A stretch of 64,000 nucleotides of DNA from Chenopodium formosanum (Eukaryota; Streptophyta; Magnoliopsida; Caryophyllales; Amaranthaceae): assembly GCA_024500155.1 (NCBI GenBank), contig CM044877.1:33851001-33915000 (forward strand). Reading direction: 5' to 3'. The position numbers and the translations under genes were made by a program. The notes beneath the pieces are model-generated. The model saw nothing but the letters and a program-made list of their open reading frames with translations. It ran no database searches and was not told the origin of the DNA. This document shows positions 21,360 to 33,534 of the stretch, in pieces. How positions within the stretch are numbered: the first letter of the stretch is position 1; each line of letters starts with the position of its first letter.

Positions 21360-22338
21360 TATCAAAGAAACCTGGAAAAAGAAGCAGCTAGCAAGCGTCT
21401 ATGTGAAGAATGTAGTTCGGTTGCACGGACTTCCCAAGGACATAGTGTCAGATAGCGACTCGAGGTTTCTATCAAAGTTTTGGCAAAAAGTGCCAGAGAA
21501 CCTTGGGACAGCATTGAAGATGAGTACTGCCTTTCACCTTGCAACCGATGGTCAGACTGAGAGAACAAACCAAACCATGGAGGACATGTTGCGAGCTTGT
21601 GCTTTAGATTTCCAAGGAAATTGGGAGGATCACCTACCCTTGATCGAATTCTCATACAATAACAGTTACCATGCAAGCATCAAGATGGCACCTTTTGAAG
21701 CATTATATGGAAGGAAGTGCAGAAGCCCAGTTTGCTGGAATGATTACAGTGAACGGGTTACTTTGGGTACAGATTTCATTGAGGATATGGTGGGCAAGGT
21801 GAGACTAATCCAGTCGCGTATCAAGGCAGCACAAGATAGACAGAAGAGTTATGCTGACTTGAAGAGGAGAGATGATGAGTTTAATGTTGGGGACAAAGTA
21901 TTTCTAAAGGTTTCTCTAACAAAAGGTGTGATGCGATACGGCAAGAAAGGGAAGCTTAGTGCAAAATATGTGGGTCCGTATGAAATTCTCCAACGTGTGG
22001 GGAAAGTGGCTTACAAATTGGCTTTGCCAATGGAGTTCGAGAAAATGCATGATGTATTCCACATTTCCCAACTGAAAAAGTTTGTGCCTAGTGAAACCCA
22101 TGTTTTGCAGCCGGAGACTATTCAACTAGATGAGTCTCTAACTTATGAAGAAAGACCAGTCAAGATACTTGACCATAAGGTGCGTAGTACTAGAAACAAA
22201 GATGTGAAGATAGTGAAAGTCCTTTGGTCAAACCAGGAGTACGAAGAGGCTACTTGGGAGGCCGAGAAAGAGATGAAAAACAAATATCACGAGTTGTTTG
22301 ACGAGGTGAGTTATGAGGGCGTAACTCTTTTCTTTTGA
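21360..22338 (+). pseudogene. Element B pol, second part: integrase core, GPY/F module and chromodomain
   Basis: Continues the integrase broken at 8570: LHGLPKDIVSDSDSRF has the second core Asp, and TDGQTERTNQTMEDML the Glu. A GPY/F module (AKYVGPYEILQRVGKVAYKL) and MHDVFHISQLKK follow. The C-terminus is a chromodomain-like segment (ERPVKILDHKVRSTRNKD, VKVLWSNQ, EATWEAEKEM). This frame is open to TGA at 22336-22338. Chromodomains in plant Ty3/gypsy elements are thought to target insertion to heterochromatin. Confidence 0.94.
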
Positions 22339-22641
22339 GGGGGGAAGAATGCGATGTAATTTCGCGCGTTTTTACCTCAATTATACCATTTATTGCTTGA
22401 TTTTGCACATTTTTGCTTGTTTTGGTTATCATTATGCATCATTATGGCGTTTACATACAATAAAAGTATGTAAACTTTGGCCAAATATGAGTTCATTGAG
22501 TACAAAGTTGGATTTGTTAAGTGTGTTTGTTGAGAAGCAAGCAATTTACAGCAATACAAAACGCATAGGTTTGAATACTTTTGAGGAACTATGGATTTCG
22601 GTAAAGTTTCGAGGGCGAAACTTCTTTTAAAAGGGGTAGAT
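22339..22641 (+). other. Element B 3' untranslated region and polypurine tract
   Basis: Non-coding. It starts with a purine run (GAGGGGGGAAGAA) just after the pol stop. It ends with GAGGGCGAAACTTCTTTTAA and AAGGGGTAGAT immediately before the LTR, the usual Tekay/Del junction. Confidence 0.8.
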
Positions 22642-25411
22642 TGTAATCCCCCATATTTTTAACTTAATTATAATTTATTTATATATTATTTTTACAAATA
22701 TTTTTATGTCAGTTTCATTAAATAAGTTAATTTTTTTATGAAAAGATTTAAGTAAACTAATATGTTTTTAACTAATTTACAACAATTTTAATATTTTAGC
22801 CCAAAACCCAAATATTACTTCTAATCTAATTAGGAAACACAAAGCCAAATAAAGCCCAAATAAAAACCCTTACCCTTCTTTCCTCTCTCACGTAAAAAAA
22901 AAAAAAACAAGAAGTTTTTACTCTCTTCTTCCCCTTCATTCACGAGCCTCAAACAAAGAAAAAAAAAAGCCGAAGCTTTCCCCTGCTGCCGCCACGCCAC
23001 AAGACCGCCGTCGCGCCCCCCTGTCTCCGCGCCGCGCCTGCAGTTCGCTCTCCCCTCTTCTCCTTCCTCTTATTTCTCTTCCTTTATTTCTTATTAATTT
23101 GATTAAAGATTCAATTTTTATTTGATTTCAATTATAAAATTATTGTTATTAGGCTTTAATAGTATGTATAAATTACAAAAGATTATAAATTTATGGATTT
23201 TGTATTTCTAAATTATTAAATAAAATTTCAGATTATGTATTTTGCATATTTTAGGGTTTAAAACATTGATTTTTCATGTTTTAGGGCTTGATTACGTGTT
23301 AAACAAACTATCTAATCATACTATGTTTAAATTACATTAAAATATAATTATCTTAATCATAAATAAATTTTCAGATTTATTAAAGTTTCAATTTTTATGA
23401 ACAAGTAGTGTTAATTTCGTGTTTTTATGCTTCTAAACCTACAAAATAATCATTGTGAGTATTTTGTGATTGAAAAAGCTTTGAACTTTATATTCTAACT
23501 TTAAAAATAATTTTCAGATTTCATACCTTTTATTTTGAAGCCTCTAATTGCATTGAATTGATATATTCTTGGGTTTTTAACACACTAACTTGCTATATAA
23601 TGACTAATTCAAGTAATTATGCTTATGGGGTTATTTTATATATTTAAAACAAAATTCCAGATTTATTTACCCACTTTAAAGTTGCTGTAATTTGATATAA
23701 AACACTATATTTTCATAATTCTAACATGTAAACTTAAAGTTGGGATGTTATATTACTAACTTTGATTTTTGGGGACAATCTAAAGACTTTATTTTGGTGA
23801 TTTAAGAGGTTTTAAAGTAGTTTAGTATTGCTGTAATTTTAATTGCTTTGGTATTGATTTATTTCTAATTGTTTGGTTTAGGAGAGGACTTTGTAGAAGG
23901 CGACTTCTAATTTTAAAGTGGCCAACCGGATTGTTTACACAAGGTACGTACAAGATACGAAACCTTGCTTGTAGGTGCATGTTTAAGGACGGATCGAGAA
24001 CTTAGTATCATGTATAGGATTGACTGGGTTAAATTGTCTGGTTATACATTGTGAATTTCAAATGATGTGCACTAGTTTATAATGCAAGTATTATTTGTGC
24101 TTTAATTATGCAAGGTGCGCTTAAAGGCAAAGGTATGTGATTGGTGTAAAGATCAAATTATTACTCGTTCATGATTATATAAAAAGGATGAGTAAAGGAT
24201 AAATTCAAGTCTTGTAAGATGAGGTTAAGGTTTTGGGGTGCCTTATGCACTCAAGGTGTTTATACACCGAGGTAGTAATGGAATAATTAATAAATGTTGT
24301 TTGTCACTAATAAATTAAGAATCTAAATTAAGAATTTGCCATGTTTGATTGAATTGCTTTTGGGATGTTTGTATTTATATGTATATGAGTCATCACTAAG
24401 TCTAAACCTGTAAATCACGTAAAGTGCAAGATGGATGAGCAATAAAACTCTGGAATGGTGCACATCTGGAGTAATGACAATCAGGGTTTGGGGTACATGG
24501 GGTATTAGCTGTGTACTTTTATCGAGGCCGTCTGATCTACGAGTCTCTTCTTTCAAATATTATTTTTCTAAAACTAGGAGTTAGGTGAGATCTCATACTA
24601 ACTACGGTCACGGAGTCGCGCCCGTGGTCGTTACATATTTATTAATGTTTTCGAAAGGAGGCATGGGGTTTTTCTTTATTGATGTTCCAAATGAGACATG
24701 GGTTGGACAACCTTGTCTATTGCCAAATCCAATGAAATCAATAAATGAGTCAGTTAATATTAATTAGTGAGGTCTTAATAAATTTGATAATCGAGTCGTG
24801 AATTGAGTTTGTATTTAATGATGCTTGTGCTGGAATATTAGTAGCATGTTAGGTATTTTCTCAATTTGTTTTCGCAGCTTGTATGTACTCAGCTTTGCTG
24901 ACTGCGTGCTTTTGTGTGTGTCTTTCTTTGGTCATGGCCTTCGCCTTTCAATGACCCTGTGACGATTCAATTTTTACACTTGTAATATTGGAGAGCAGAA
25001 TAACCACAGGTTCTTACACATGCAGCATTCATCAGGGTTGTGGGATCTTGAGTAGAGAGTTGGTTGTTTCCATATTATTTATTTTGCAAAGTTTGAATTT
25101 ATTTTAATTCGTTTTTAGTTGACACTAATTCTTTTGAGTTTGAATTTATTGGAACTCTGAATTTAATCACTTACTACTTTTATTGGGTTTTGAATAAGGG
25201 CCTTAATGGTTCAAACTTGTAATACTTATTTTGATTTAATTCCTTTGTTTTGAGGTTTATTTAAAACTGTTTTGGTTTTTCGCTGCAAATTTCTCAGATA
25301 GCCTTAACGTTTGAACACGTGGCGGTAGCACACCAGTAATTCTCTTGAAATTGTTCAGGTTATATACAAGTTTCTCACAGGTTTTTAAGAGAGAATTATT
25401 GGGGTGTTACA
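22642..25411 (+). repeat. Element B 3' LTR, complete
   Basis: 2770 bp from TGTAATCCCCC to GGGGTGTTACA, with imperfect inverted ends. The base after it (25412) continues element D's antisense gene, whose last codons are cut by the insertion. A GC-rich patch near 22985-23045 stands out from AT-rich surroundings. Confidence 0.94.
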
Positions 25412-28400
25412 AGGGGAGCTTCTCAGCATTGGCATCCGCCTTGTCCTCTGACGCATGGTCCTTTGGTTCCTCATCTCCCTCCTGATTATCCTCCTCGTCC
25501 CCAGAAAACGAGCCGCCAAACGAGCTGGACTCCTCAGAGGCATTCTTGGCAGCCGCCTCCCGAGTTTCCTTGAGGAGTCGGGCATTGAACTCATCATTTG
25601 CCTTATCAAACTGGATCTTCCAAGTTTGATAATCGGCAGACGGCTGAACAGCTGCCCAGGCCGCACGTATGATGACTTCATTATCGTCCATCATTTGTTT
25701 GACCAGGGCCTGCTTGTCCTCCTCCATCAAGGACCTATACTTGGTCCGGAGTTGGGTCTCCTAGTTGCTCAGCTTCCCTCAGAGTCTCTTAACCGTCTCC
25801 CCAGGTTAGATGCCTTGGATTCCGCCTCCTTGAGAGTCTCCATCTTCTCTTCAAGGCCCTTAACTTAGTCCTGGAGCTCCCTCACTCGCTGCTTGGCCGC
25901 GTCCAAGTTCTGTTGAACTTGCAGATTGGCAGACGCATGGAAATACAACATATCAAGTGTCAGAATCTCATTTTGAGCAATCTTAAACTGAGCTTTGTCC
26001 AGAGTAGAGGCGGCCCGAGCATTCGCTGCCTTTACCTCCCTAGTCTTCTCATTGAGTGGCCCTTTGAGACCGTTCATGTGCAGCATAGCCTGCAGGCGTC
26101 CAGACCAAAGAAACTCATCAGAAACCATTCGGCAAAAATATATATATTAACTAAGAAGAAGTTTTACTTCACAAAGAAGCGCTAGAATGCCATCAAGGTC
26201 CAGGGTGCCGACTCCTCTGACGGCAGCCTTGTCCTCAGGATCAAGCGTCCTAAGCATCTGCCTGGCCATCTGGAGGATAGTTGGCCTCACTGAGGCATCT
26301 ATCAATACAAATATAGCTAAGTTATATTTTAAACAAGGATGCACTATTCATGGAACGCATGGTCGGATGACTTACCTTCTTTTCCCCCTGCGGCTTCGCT
26401 GCCGCCTGCTATGCCGCCAGCAGTGGTGAGTGGTTGTTTGCCACTCTTTGACACTCGTTGTTGAGTGTCCGGCTTTGTTGGAGTCTGAGTAGGGGAGGAG
26501 GTGCCCGTTCCCTTCTTCGCAGGCTTAGTGGCGACGTGTTTCCTTCGACTTTGGGAAACATCGCCAGCTGACTACTTGCGTAGTTTGGGATCCGGCTGAG
26601 AAAAGGGGGCAGGTTTTGATGAGCCACTCTGAAAAGAATTATAAGTGTGAGTCTTAGAAACATAATATGCTAAGCATTTCATTGAAAGAAACTTTGCAAG
26701 ATCGTTACCTTAGGAGTGCCGCCTGGCAACTGCTTATCCGCTTGCTTGAGGTTAGAGCGGTAGAAGGCGGCTGAGATGGCAAGCTTTTTGTGAGCAGGGA
26801 GCTTGGCCATTGCCTTGTCTGCAACAAACAACAAAGAGTTAACAAGGAAATAAATAAACAAAGTAAGCAAAGTTAATAAAATCATGCGGCCAGCTACCTC
26901 TCGGCATCTCAATACTAAGGCCACAGGTGGCCAAGTACGTCCCGTCCGAGAGCCACTCGAATCGAGGAATATAGCTTTGAGGGGTGACTTTTTTAACCCC
27001 CGTCTCGTTGTTCGTCCGGACGACCATAGTAAAGAGGCCCCGGTCAAAAATCTCCTCTTGTGCTCGCTTGGGAACAGGTAGAAGGGCCTTCTTCCCGACC
27101 AAGAGGCGTGGATACTGGGTCCAGCGGTTGTACCGCTTGTTTCTTTGGAAGTTTGGGGAAGAGACTATGTAAAATTTAGTTCTCCAGTCCTTCCATTTGT
27201 TCTCTTTCCCTAGCGACATCATGTAATGGGTGTGGCTGGTCAAGGTAAACCAGTCGATTCCGTTTGGATTCGGAGTTCTGCTCAGATAATGCATGTGAGC
27301 AAACGCCTCAAAGCTGGGCTCCACCTCCAGCATCTCGCAGGCAGAAACATAGTCCAAAATATTGACCCAAGAGTTGGGGGCTAGTTGCCAGATACCGAGC
27401 TGGTATCCGTCCAAAATCCTCTCCACAGCCGGATGGAGAAGGAAGCGAAGTCCTGCCTAGATGGCTTCCTCGTAGCAGCCGAAGCACTGGTGACCATAGC
27501 AGGCCATCTCAGGCAGGTGACCGTGTCTATAGCATCCGGCACGGACAGACGAAACCCATGTCCCATGACATGGGTAGAAAGAAATTTAGGAAGATCATCC
27601 TTTATGATCTTCCGCTTGCCTTCTGGGACGTGTAGATAATAAGGCGCATGTTTATGCCGCCTCGAAGCAAACGGCTCCTCCCAGCCCTCTCCATTCTCAA
27701 CGAAGAGGGACTCTCTAGCAACTTTGAGGTTCGACTGTGCCTCCTCCAAGTCAAGGGTGACGCAGTTGGAAGATGAAGACGCAGAGTCATCATCTGAGCT
27801 CTCTTCAAAGCCGGGGGCCTGCTGGCTGGAACCAGTAGTGTCCTCCCCCTCCTCCTCATCCGGCACCGATCCACTCGGCCCCGGGTTCTCATACTATTTG
27901 TCACACTCCTCTAAGAATGAGTCATTAGGGGTGTTGACGGTGCTAGAGGGTTCCCTACTTATTTCCTAGACAGGCACCCTAATGGAGTCGTCAGACAAAA
28001 CAGTCTCACTATCCGAATGTTACCAAGAACCATCCGTCCTATATCTCCTTGTCGTCTACTTTGTTCTAGCCATCGTGTCCTGCTGATGAGTGTCATTTAT
28101 GGAACTCATAGGGTAGTCTTTTAGGATGTTTTCATCTCCTTTTTATGCTTTATTATCTTATTTTTGGTCCTTTTTCCTTGAATTACTTTCTTTCTTTCTT
28201 TCCTTGTGTTTTTCGTGTTTTCTTCATGTTTTCCTTTTATTTGGTTGTTTTTCCCTTTTATTACTTTCTGTTGTTTATTCTTGTAGGTTCCTAGGATTTG
28301 TCTTTGCAAGGGGATCAAGATGGGCTATATTGACTAAGCAAGGAGGAAGTAATCGGCTTGGAGAGGGCTCAGAGAGGGCTTGGAGAGGGCATCAAGCCCT

Positions 28401-29886
28401 ACCAGTTTGCCGCGGGCGCGGGTACTGAAGGCCGCGGGCGCGGGCTCGTATGCATCAAGTTGGCCAATTTCGACCAGGAACTCTCCGCGGTCTGGCCGCG
28501 GGCTCCCCCCGGGCGCGGGTAGTCTGGAGAGACCGCTCCATACCAGAGAGACCGCGACCCTCTGATCACCCTTTGAGAGTAGGGGATTCGCTGCGCCCTT
28601 GTCGCGGGCGCGGAGGCCTTTGCCGCGGGCGCAGGCTAGAAGTCCCGCGGGCGCGGGTGTTGCCTAGATAGCTCGCGGAGTTTGTTATGGGTTTCATACC
28701 CATTTCCCCGCGGGCATGGGGTTCACTAGAGAGGGCGCGGGGATCCCGTTTTTCTTCTTTGCCTATAAATACACTTGTAATTCCTTTTTGAAAACAACTT
28801 TTAGATAATTTTCATTAGCTTAGTTTTAGAGAGAGAAGTTAGAGAGGAGTTCTTGGTATTGGATTTGTATTTCAATATTGGATCAATTGTGCTTGGATTT
28901 CTTCATTTTCAATCATTAATGTTAGTAAGAATTTCTTCTTCTAGTTCATCTCTTCACTTGTTTGTTTTAGTTTCATCTTTGATTGTTTGATTTGCTTAGA
29001 TTTGGATTGGATATTGTACTTGATATTGTTTTCTCTTGATTTTGATTTAGAATGATGATCAATGCTAATTCTTGTGATTTGTTCTTGAGTTACACCATGA
29101 TAAGTGAGTAGATTAGTTGCTAGGGAGAAGGGGAAGCATGCTTGATTGATAATTTGTGCTAGTTGATGATCTTTGATTGATTGAATTGTTGCAATTTATA
29201 AATTGGTTGACATAGTTTTGCATGTGATTAATTAGATTAGGAATGATCAACCTATAAGATTAATCTAGATTGCATTGTAATTCTTAATGACATGACACAT
29301 CAATTTGAGAATTGCTTTAATTGATTGAGTTTGATTGTGTATTTCCTTGATTAGCCATTCATAGTGACCCCTAGCTTGGCCTCTAGGAGATAGCTCTTGA
29401 ACTCTCTTGATTGCTACTATTGTTTGTCCATTGCAATGCTTAAATCAAGCAAAGAAACTATCAATTAACACGATTATTGAACTAGCATGTGGAACCTATA
29501 TCCCTAGTATTTAGCTTCTTGAATTACTTGATTAGTCTAATTTTGTTACCATAATACCAACCATTTTCTCACTACAACCTTCGAAATAGCTTGATTAAGG
29601 CTATAAGTTAATACCGACTCACTCCTTTGGGTTCGACCCTATACTTGCCTTATACTTGTATTATGTTGGTTTAGGATTTTATAAATTGTGTTTGATTTTG
29701 GGATAGACAATTAACGACTCGTTTATTCCTCTATCACCTGTAGGGGCACAATTACTGTCGGATTATGAGATGTACTTAAAGGAAAGTTCTCGAACGAGCA
29801 TTCGGCACTCCTAGCTCTAGATTCAGTAGTCCTCGGTGACCGGTTGATCGCTAATCTAGGCCGTGCCGGGTGCGTTTGGGAAACCA
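25412..29886 (-). pseudogene. Antisense accessory gene (aORF) of element D, interrupted by a solo LTR and cut by B
   Basis: Minus-strand relative of the gene at 9329-12000. The start at 29886 reads MVSQTHPARPRLAINRSP. Removing the solo LTR (28084-29736) joins VPLQ to DTMART, matching element C's SVQDTMART. The Transposase_28-like core is split by a frameshift near 27520: KRKIIKDDLPKFL, then GYQLGIWQLAPNSWVNIL and WKDWRTKFYIV. A GT-AG intron lies about 26824-26891, at the position of C's first intron, and another donor follows at about 26710. The 3' exons give LNEKTREVKAANARAAST (coiled coil) and an acidic tail ending where B inserted. Confidence 0.82.
28084..29736 (+). mobile_element. Athila-like solo LTR inserted in element D
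   Basis: 1653 bp, TGATGAGTGTCATTT to ATTCCTCTATCA, between CCTGC (28079-28083) and CCTGT (29737-29741), a 5-bp duplication with one change. Its removal restores the alignment of D's antisense gene with C's. It has a TATA box CTATAAATAC at 28763-28772, with a cluster of CCGCGGGCGCGGG motifs upstream (28410-28657). It is a different family from the LTRs at 17286 and 61796, but the TGATG.GTGTCAT start is Athila-like. The GC-rich frames inside are not genes. Confidence 0.88.
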
Positions 29887-30105
29887 TTTTTGATAAAGAA
29901 AAAATGCAAAGAAATAAGTAAAGAAGGGATCAGGAGGTTACCTTAGAAGAAGGTAACAGGAGTCGTCGGTCTGGGGCGTTTGGTAAAGCAGGTGAACTAA
30001 GAGGGCCGATTGTCGGATGCTGAAGAAGTCAAAGTCTTTGCAAGTCAGATTCAAAGATTCTCCCAAAGATTCACGCAAATGTGAATGCAAGGGAGGTTAA
30101 CCTTT

Positions 30106-30115
30106 CTATATATAG
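30106..30115 (-). promoter_or_regulatory. TATA box of the antisense gene of element D
   Basis: CTATATATAG, identical to 9101-9110 of element C. It is 122 bp from the LTR and 220 bp from the aligned start codon at 29886. The ten bases are palindromic; orientation is inferred from the gene it precedes. Confidence 0.68.
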
Positions 30116-30236
30116 AGAGGGTAAAATGCTCAGGGTAAAACCCTAGTGAACAGTAAAAGTAATTCTTCAGCCACTCTTAGCCTGACACCTGTCACAAGCG
30201 TCATGTGCCAAGCACGTGACCCCTGTGAGGGGAAAA

Positions 30237-30852
30237 TGTTTAGGGTATTTTATACCCATCCAAGTGGCCCAATTAGAGCCTGACATGTGTCACTGGAAGG
30301 GGCACCACTTTGGACCTTCCAGATGGTGACACGTGTCAGGCAGATACAACCCTGATTTGGGGTATTTGATGATCCCAAGTGGACCAATGAGAGAATGACA
30401 CGTGTTGCCCTCAGAGACGCCCAAATGGCCTCTAAGGATGAGCAACACGAGTCACTCGGATACTGTCTCTAAAACAGCGGCCTTCAAGGCCCAAACTTTG
30501 AGGGCGCCGCAAAACGGCGTGCTCTAATCCCTAGGTCATCAAACCCTAGGTAGGGCACACTTTCCAAGGACCCTATAAATAGGGACATTCCCCTCATTTA
30601 TGGGGACAATGTGATATTAATTATTGTAATTATTACTGAGTTGTTGTTCTGAATAAACAGACAGCACCTGAGCTTGGAATCCGAGCAGATAACTTAATTT
30701 CTGCTCGTTTTACTCCGAACCCTATACTAACTTAATCTTCGGAGGCGGACCACTGACCATCCGGCAGTCCATTTGTTTTGCAGGTACAGGCGACCTTGTG
30801 AATCCAGTCTTGAGCTGTAACTCTCCCAAGGGGCTCAAAAAACCCCGAAACA
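30237..30852 (+). repeat. Element D 3' LTR
   Basis: 616 bp, TGTTTAGGG to CCGAAACA, preceded by the tract TGTGAGGGGAAAA. The start, the CCCTATAAATAGGG TATA region near 30567-30585 and the end match element C's LTRs on the minus strand. It closes the plus-oriented Retand whose pol remnant is at 1-1209. The other LTR is outside the window. Confidence 0.88.
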
Positions 30853-30937
30853 ACAATAATGTCTTAGATTTTCCTATTTCGTATTTTAAAAAGGGAAAAA
30901 CAAGTATTTTAAAGGAAGAGAATTTCTAGGTGTTACA
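30853..30937 (+). repeat. Short LTR-end fragment
   Basis: 85 bp ending AATTTCTAGGTGTTACA, which resembles the 3' end of Tekay-type LTRs such as element B's. Element D was probably inserted in it. Too short to classify further. Confidence 0.4.
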
Positions 30938-32346
30938 TTGAATATATGGATGACTTAATGTACTAGTTTGTCTAGTTTCTACAATCCGAATGACTCAACC
31001 TCATCTGGTTTCAAAAAATAAAAAATAAAATTAAATAAATAAATAAATAAATAAATAAACCATCTATATCTATATTTATTTATTATTAGTATTTAAAAAT
31101 ACAAATCATCAATTTCATCATGCCCATGTAAACTTTATTTTTCACCTATGCCACATGACACCTCACCTTTTCATTAATTAATCCCCTTTCTCATATTAAA
31201 AAAATGTATGAATTTATTTGATTCACTTTCCCCAAACTAAATATCTTTTACAATTACATTCAATTTTCCCCCTTCTTCTCCTTTATAAACTATTCATTTC
31301 CAATTAAAACATTATAAGACAAAAATTAGTATTGTATATACCTATAAACATCTCGTGTATTTCACGGGCCCAAAATCTAGTCAAGTATTAATATTCATTG
31401 CATGCAATGCGTGAGTGAAGTTTTGAAAAAATGTGCATTTTATAATTCCATTTGCAATACATTTAATTACATGTAAAACAAAAAAAAAAAATTAAGTATA
31501 TGAGTAACACTTCATTCATTTATCCCATAAAGATTCTTTATTCTCTAAATTTCAATGAATTAAAGACTTTGATAGTATTTAGTGAGTAGTTGAGTACCCC
31601 GTATATATTTTAGGCAAAACTTTTTATCTACACCTTGGTGCACATAAAAGTATGAGAACCCAATATGGTTTTTTTCTCATTAATTTGATATTATTTTTCT
31701 CATTTTAAAATTTTAAATTGTGCAAAAAATTTTAAAATATGGAAAAAGTTATTAAATGGGCAAAAGTTATATAGAATATCATATCATATCATATCACTAA
31801 TATATAAGCCGGTCTGGCAGTCAGACCATGAAACAGTGACAATTGACATTTCAGTTATTCGTCATGTATTAGGCCACATAGGCGAAAACTAAGTTCTATT
31901 GTGACACATATAATGCTCAATAAGCGAATTTTTGATAGATTTTTCAAGATAAAATTGCTATTAAGAGTTTTAGTGTTGATACACTTCTAATATTTCGTAT
32001 ATACAAAATTAATCATAATTTTTTAATAAATATCATATAACTCGGTTCTATTTCCATCATAAAATTCGTTTTAAAAGTTCTTTAAAATAATATCCATTCA
32101 TAATATATTAATTTATTTTTTAAAAAAAATTAGTGAATATTGGTAAAAAAAATACTTTCATTAAAAATAATTTCAAGTTAATAATAACATAGATATATTT
32201 AATTTATAAAAAAATAAAGAATATGTAAAAATAAGTTCTAATCAGTAAAAATAATTATAGTTTGCTAAACATACTTTCATTTCTGTAAAAATAGTTTAAG
32301 TTCAATAAAAAATAATTTCAAGTCAGTAATAATATAGAATTCTATT
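30938..32346. repeat. Repeat X, left copy (Helitron-like), truncated by the MULE
   Basis: AT-rich, non-coding, and nearly identical to 38664-40070. It contains CTCGTGTATTTCACGGG followed by CTAG at 31377-31380. That is a short hairpin before a CTAG terminus, as at Helitron 3' ends. A second start-like sequence, TCACTAATATATAAGCC, lies at 31794. The copy stops at the MULE TIR. An (AAAT)n run lies near 31036-31060. Confidence 0.6.
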
Positions 32347-32447
32347 TATAATTCCAACTTTCACTAATTTGCGTGGAATAATCCCAACTTTCGTTTATAC
32401 TGGAATAATCCCAACTTTTAGGGGCGTTCTTTTTCTTCAATCCCAAC
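32347..32447 (+). repeat. MULE left terminal inverted repeat
   Basis: 101 bp starting TATAATTCCAACTTTCAC, the near-perfect reverse complement of 38550-38648. It contains a 12-base motif like AATCCCAACTTT about four times, at roughly 26-32 bp intervals. Confidence 0.93.
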
Positions 32448-33039
32448 TGACTGGGAACCGGCTACGGAAGTCACCATGTCCCCTTTAGAGTCAATAACGC
32501 CCTATGTGAACTTTAAGACTCTCATTTCCCTCCCAAAATGAGAGCTGACGTGGCCAACTCAACTACTCCCTTGCTTCAACATTAAACCCGCCATTAATCC
32601 TCTGCAACAGAGTGATAAAATTCGTACTCTCCACCTTAATTGAACACAACCACACCCAAATTCTCTTTGAATGCGAATCGCCATTTTTGGAAAGCTTGGA
32701 AATTGAAGACAAGAGGAAGGAGATAGTGAAGAACGAAGTTGAATCGCAGACTTCAGGTAACCCTAGTACCTTGCGATAATATATGTTTTTTAGGTTTTTG
32801 TTTGCGATTAATGTTGGAATTGGTAGTAAAAGATATGATTTTGATTATTTTTGCTGAGCATGTGTTTGATTTATATGATTGTGGTTGGATTTTGTTTTTG
32901 ATTTGTTGGGTTTAGTCGAATAATATAGTTGATTTTTGTTTGTATTTGCTTGATTGAAAGATGTGTAGTAATTTTGTTTGAATTTTTGTGTTTGTTCATC
33001 GCAAAACCGTGAGAAACTGATTTTATGGATATATAATTT

Positions 33040-33534
33040 TGATCCAATTATTTTTTTTGGATAGGCCTTGAAATAATCTTTCCAACCATATATCATTAGC
33101 CCAATTCCGAGCTACAACGAAAAAGATATGAGCAAAACACTAAACTTGGCCCAAAACCGACACCCTTCCACTAAAACGGACATATATTAAAATATACAAA
33201 TCATTTTAACTTGGTTCTAATTGGGTTAGAAATAAGACTTGATAAGCTTCCCAATGATATGTTATATTCCTTATTCTGAGTTACAGATCAAAAGTTATGA
33301 TGATTTTAAAAACAGGTAAAAACCTAGAATCACCGCGCACAGTGCAAAAGTACCGTGTCATGGGAGTGTGCCCCATCTGACGGTGCCTTCCCCCGTCTGA
33401 CGGTGCCTGGTGCCGTGACACGATATTGTACATCGTGTCATAGTGCCCTTTTTGAAGCTTTTTCGCATCAAATTCCACCATGGCACGGTACCTATTGTCG
33501 TGACTTGGTACCTGTGATGAGTTATTAGGTTGAA
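33040..33534 (+). other. LTR-like segment in the MULE 5' region
   Basis: 33060-33300 matches, in the same order, two modules of the LTR at 57990-60060 (58640-58930): AATTCCGAGCTACAACGAAA with AAGATATGA, then a segment ending in ATCAAAAGTTATGA. It is followed by CTGACGGTGCC twice (33377 and 33397, 20 bp apart) and a 9-bp-stem hairpin (33416-33424 with 33432-33440). This looks like a captured LTR U3 piece lying where the transposase promoter should be. Confidence 0.55.

Larger units (their letters stand above)
1202..25411 (+). mobile_element. Element B: Tekay-type chromovirus, nested inside D and split by C
   Basis: This is a Ty3/gypsy element ordered LTR, PBS, leader ORF, gag, PR, RT, RNase H, INT with chromodomain, polypurine tract, LTR. 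The 3' LTR is complete (22642-25411, TGTAATCCCCC to GGGGTGTTACA). The 5' LTR lacks its first ~344 bp, lost in a deletion that also removed flanking D sequence, so the left target duplication is gone. Element C (8571-21354) interrupts the integrase. Once C and one ATTCC are removed, the internal part is about 6.2 kb. The chromodomain and the purine-rich 3' junction assign it to the Tekay/Del clade. Stops and frameshifts make it non-autonomous now. Confidence 0.9.

Noticed and set aside
28126..28671. Open frames in the solo LTR at 28084-29736
   Set aside because: The frames come from a T-rich stretch and from GC-rich repeated CCGCGGGCGCGG words. No protein family is recognisable and the sequence lies inside an LTR.
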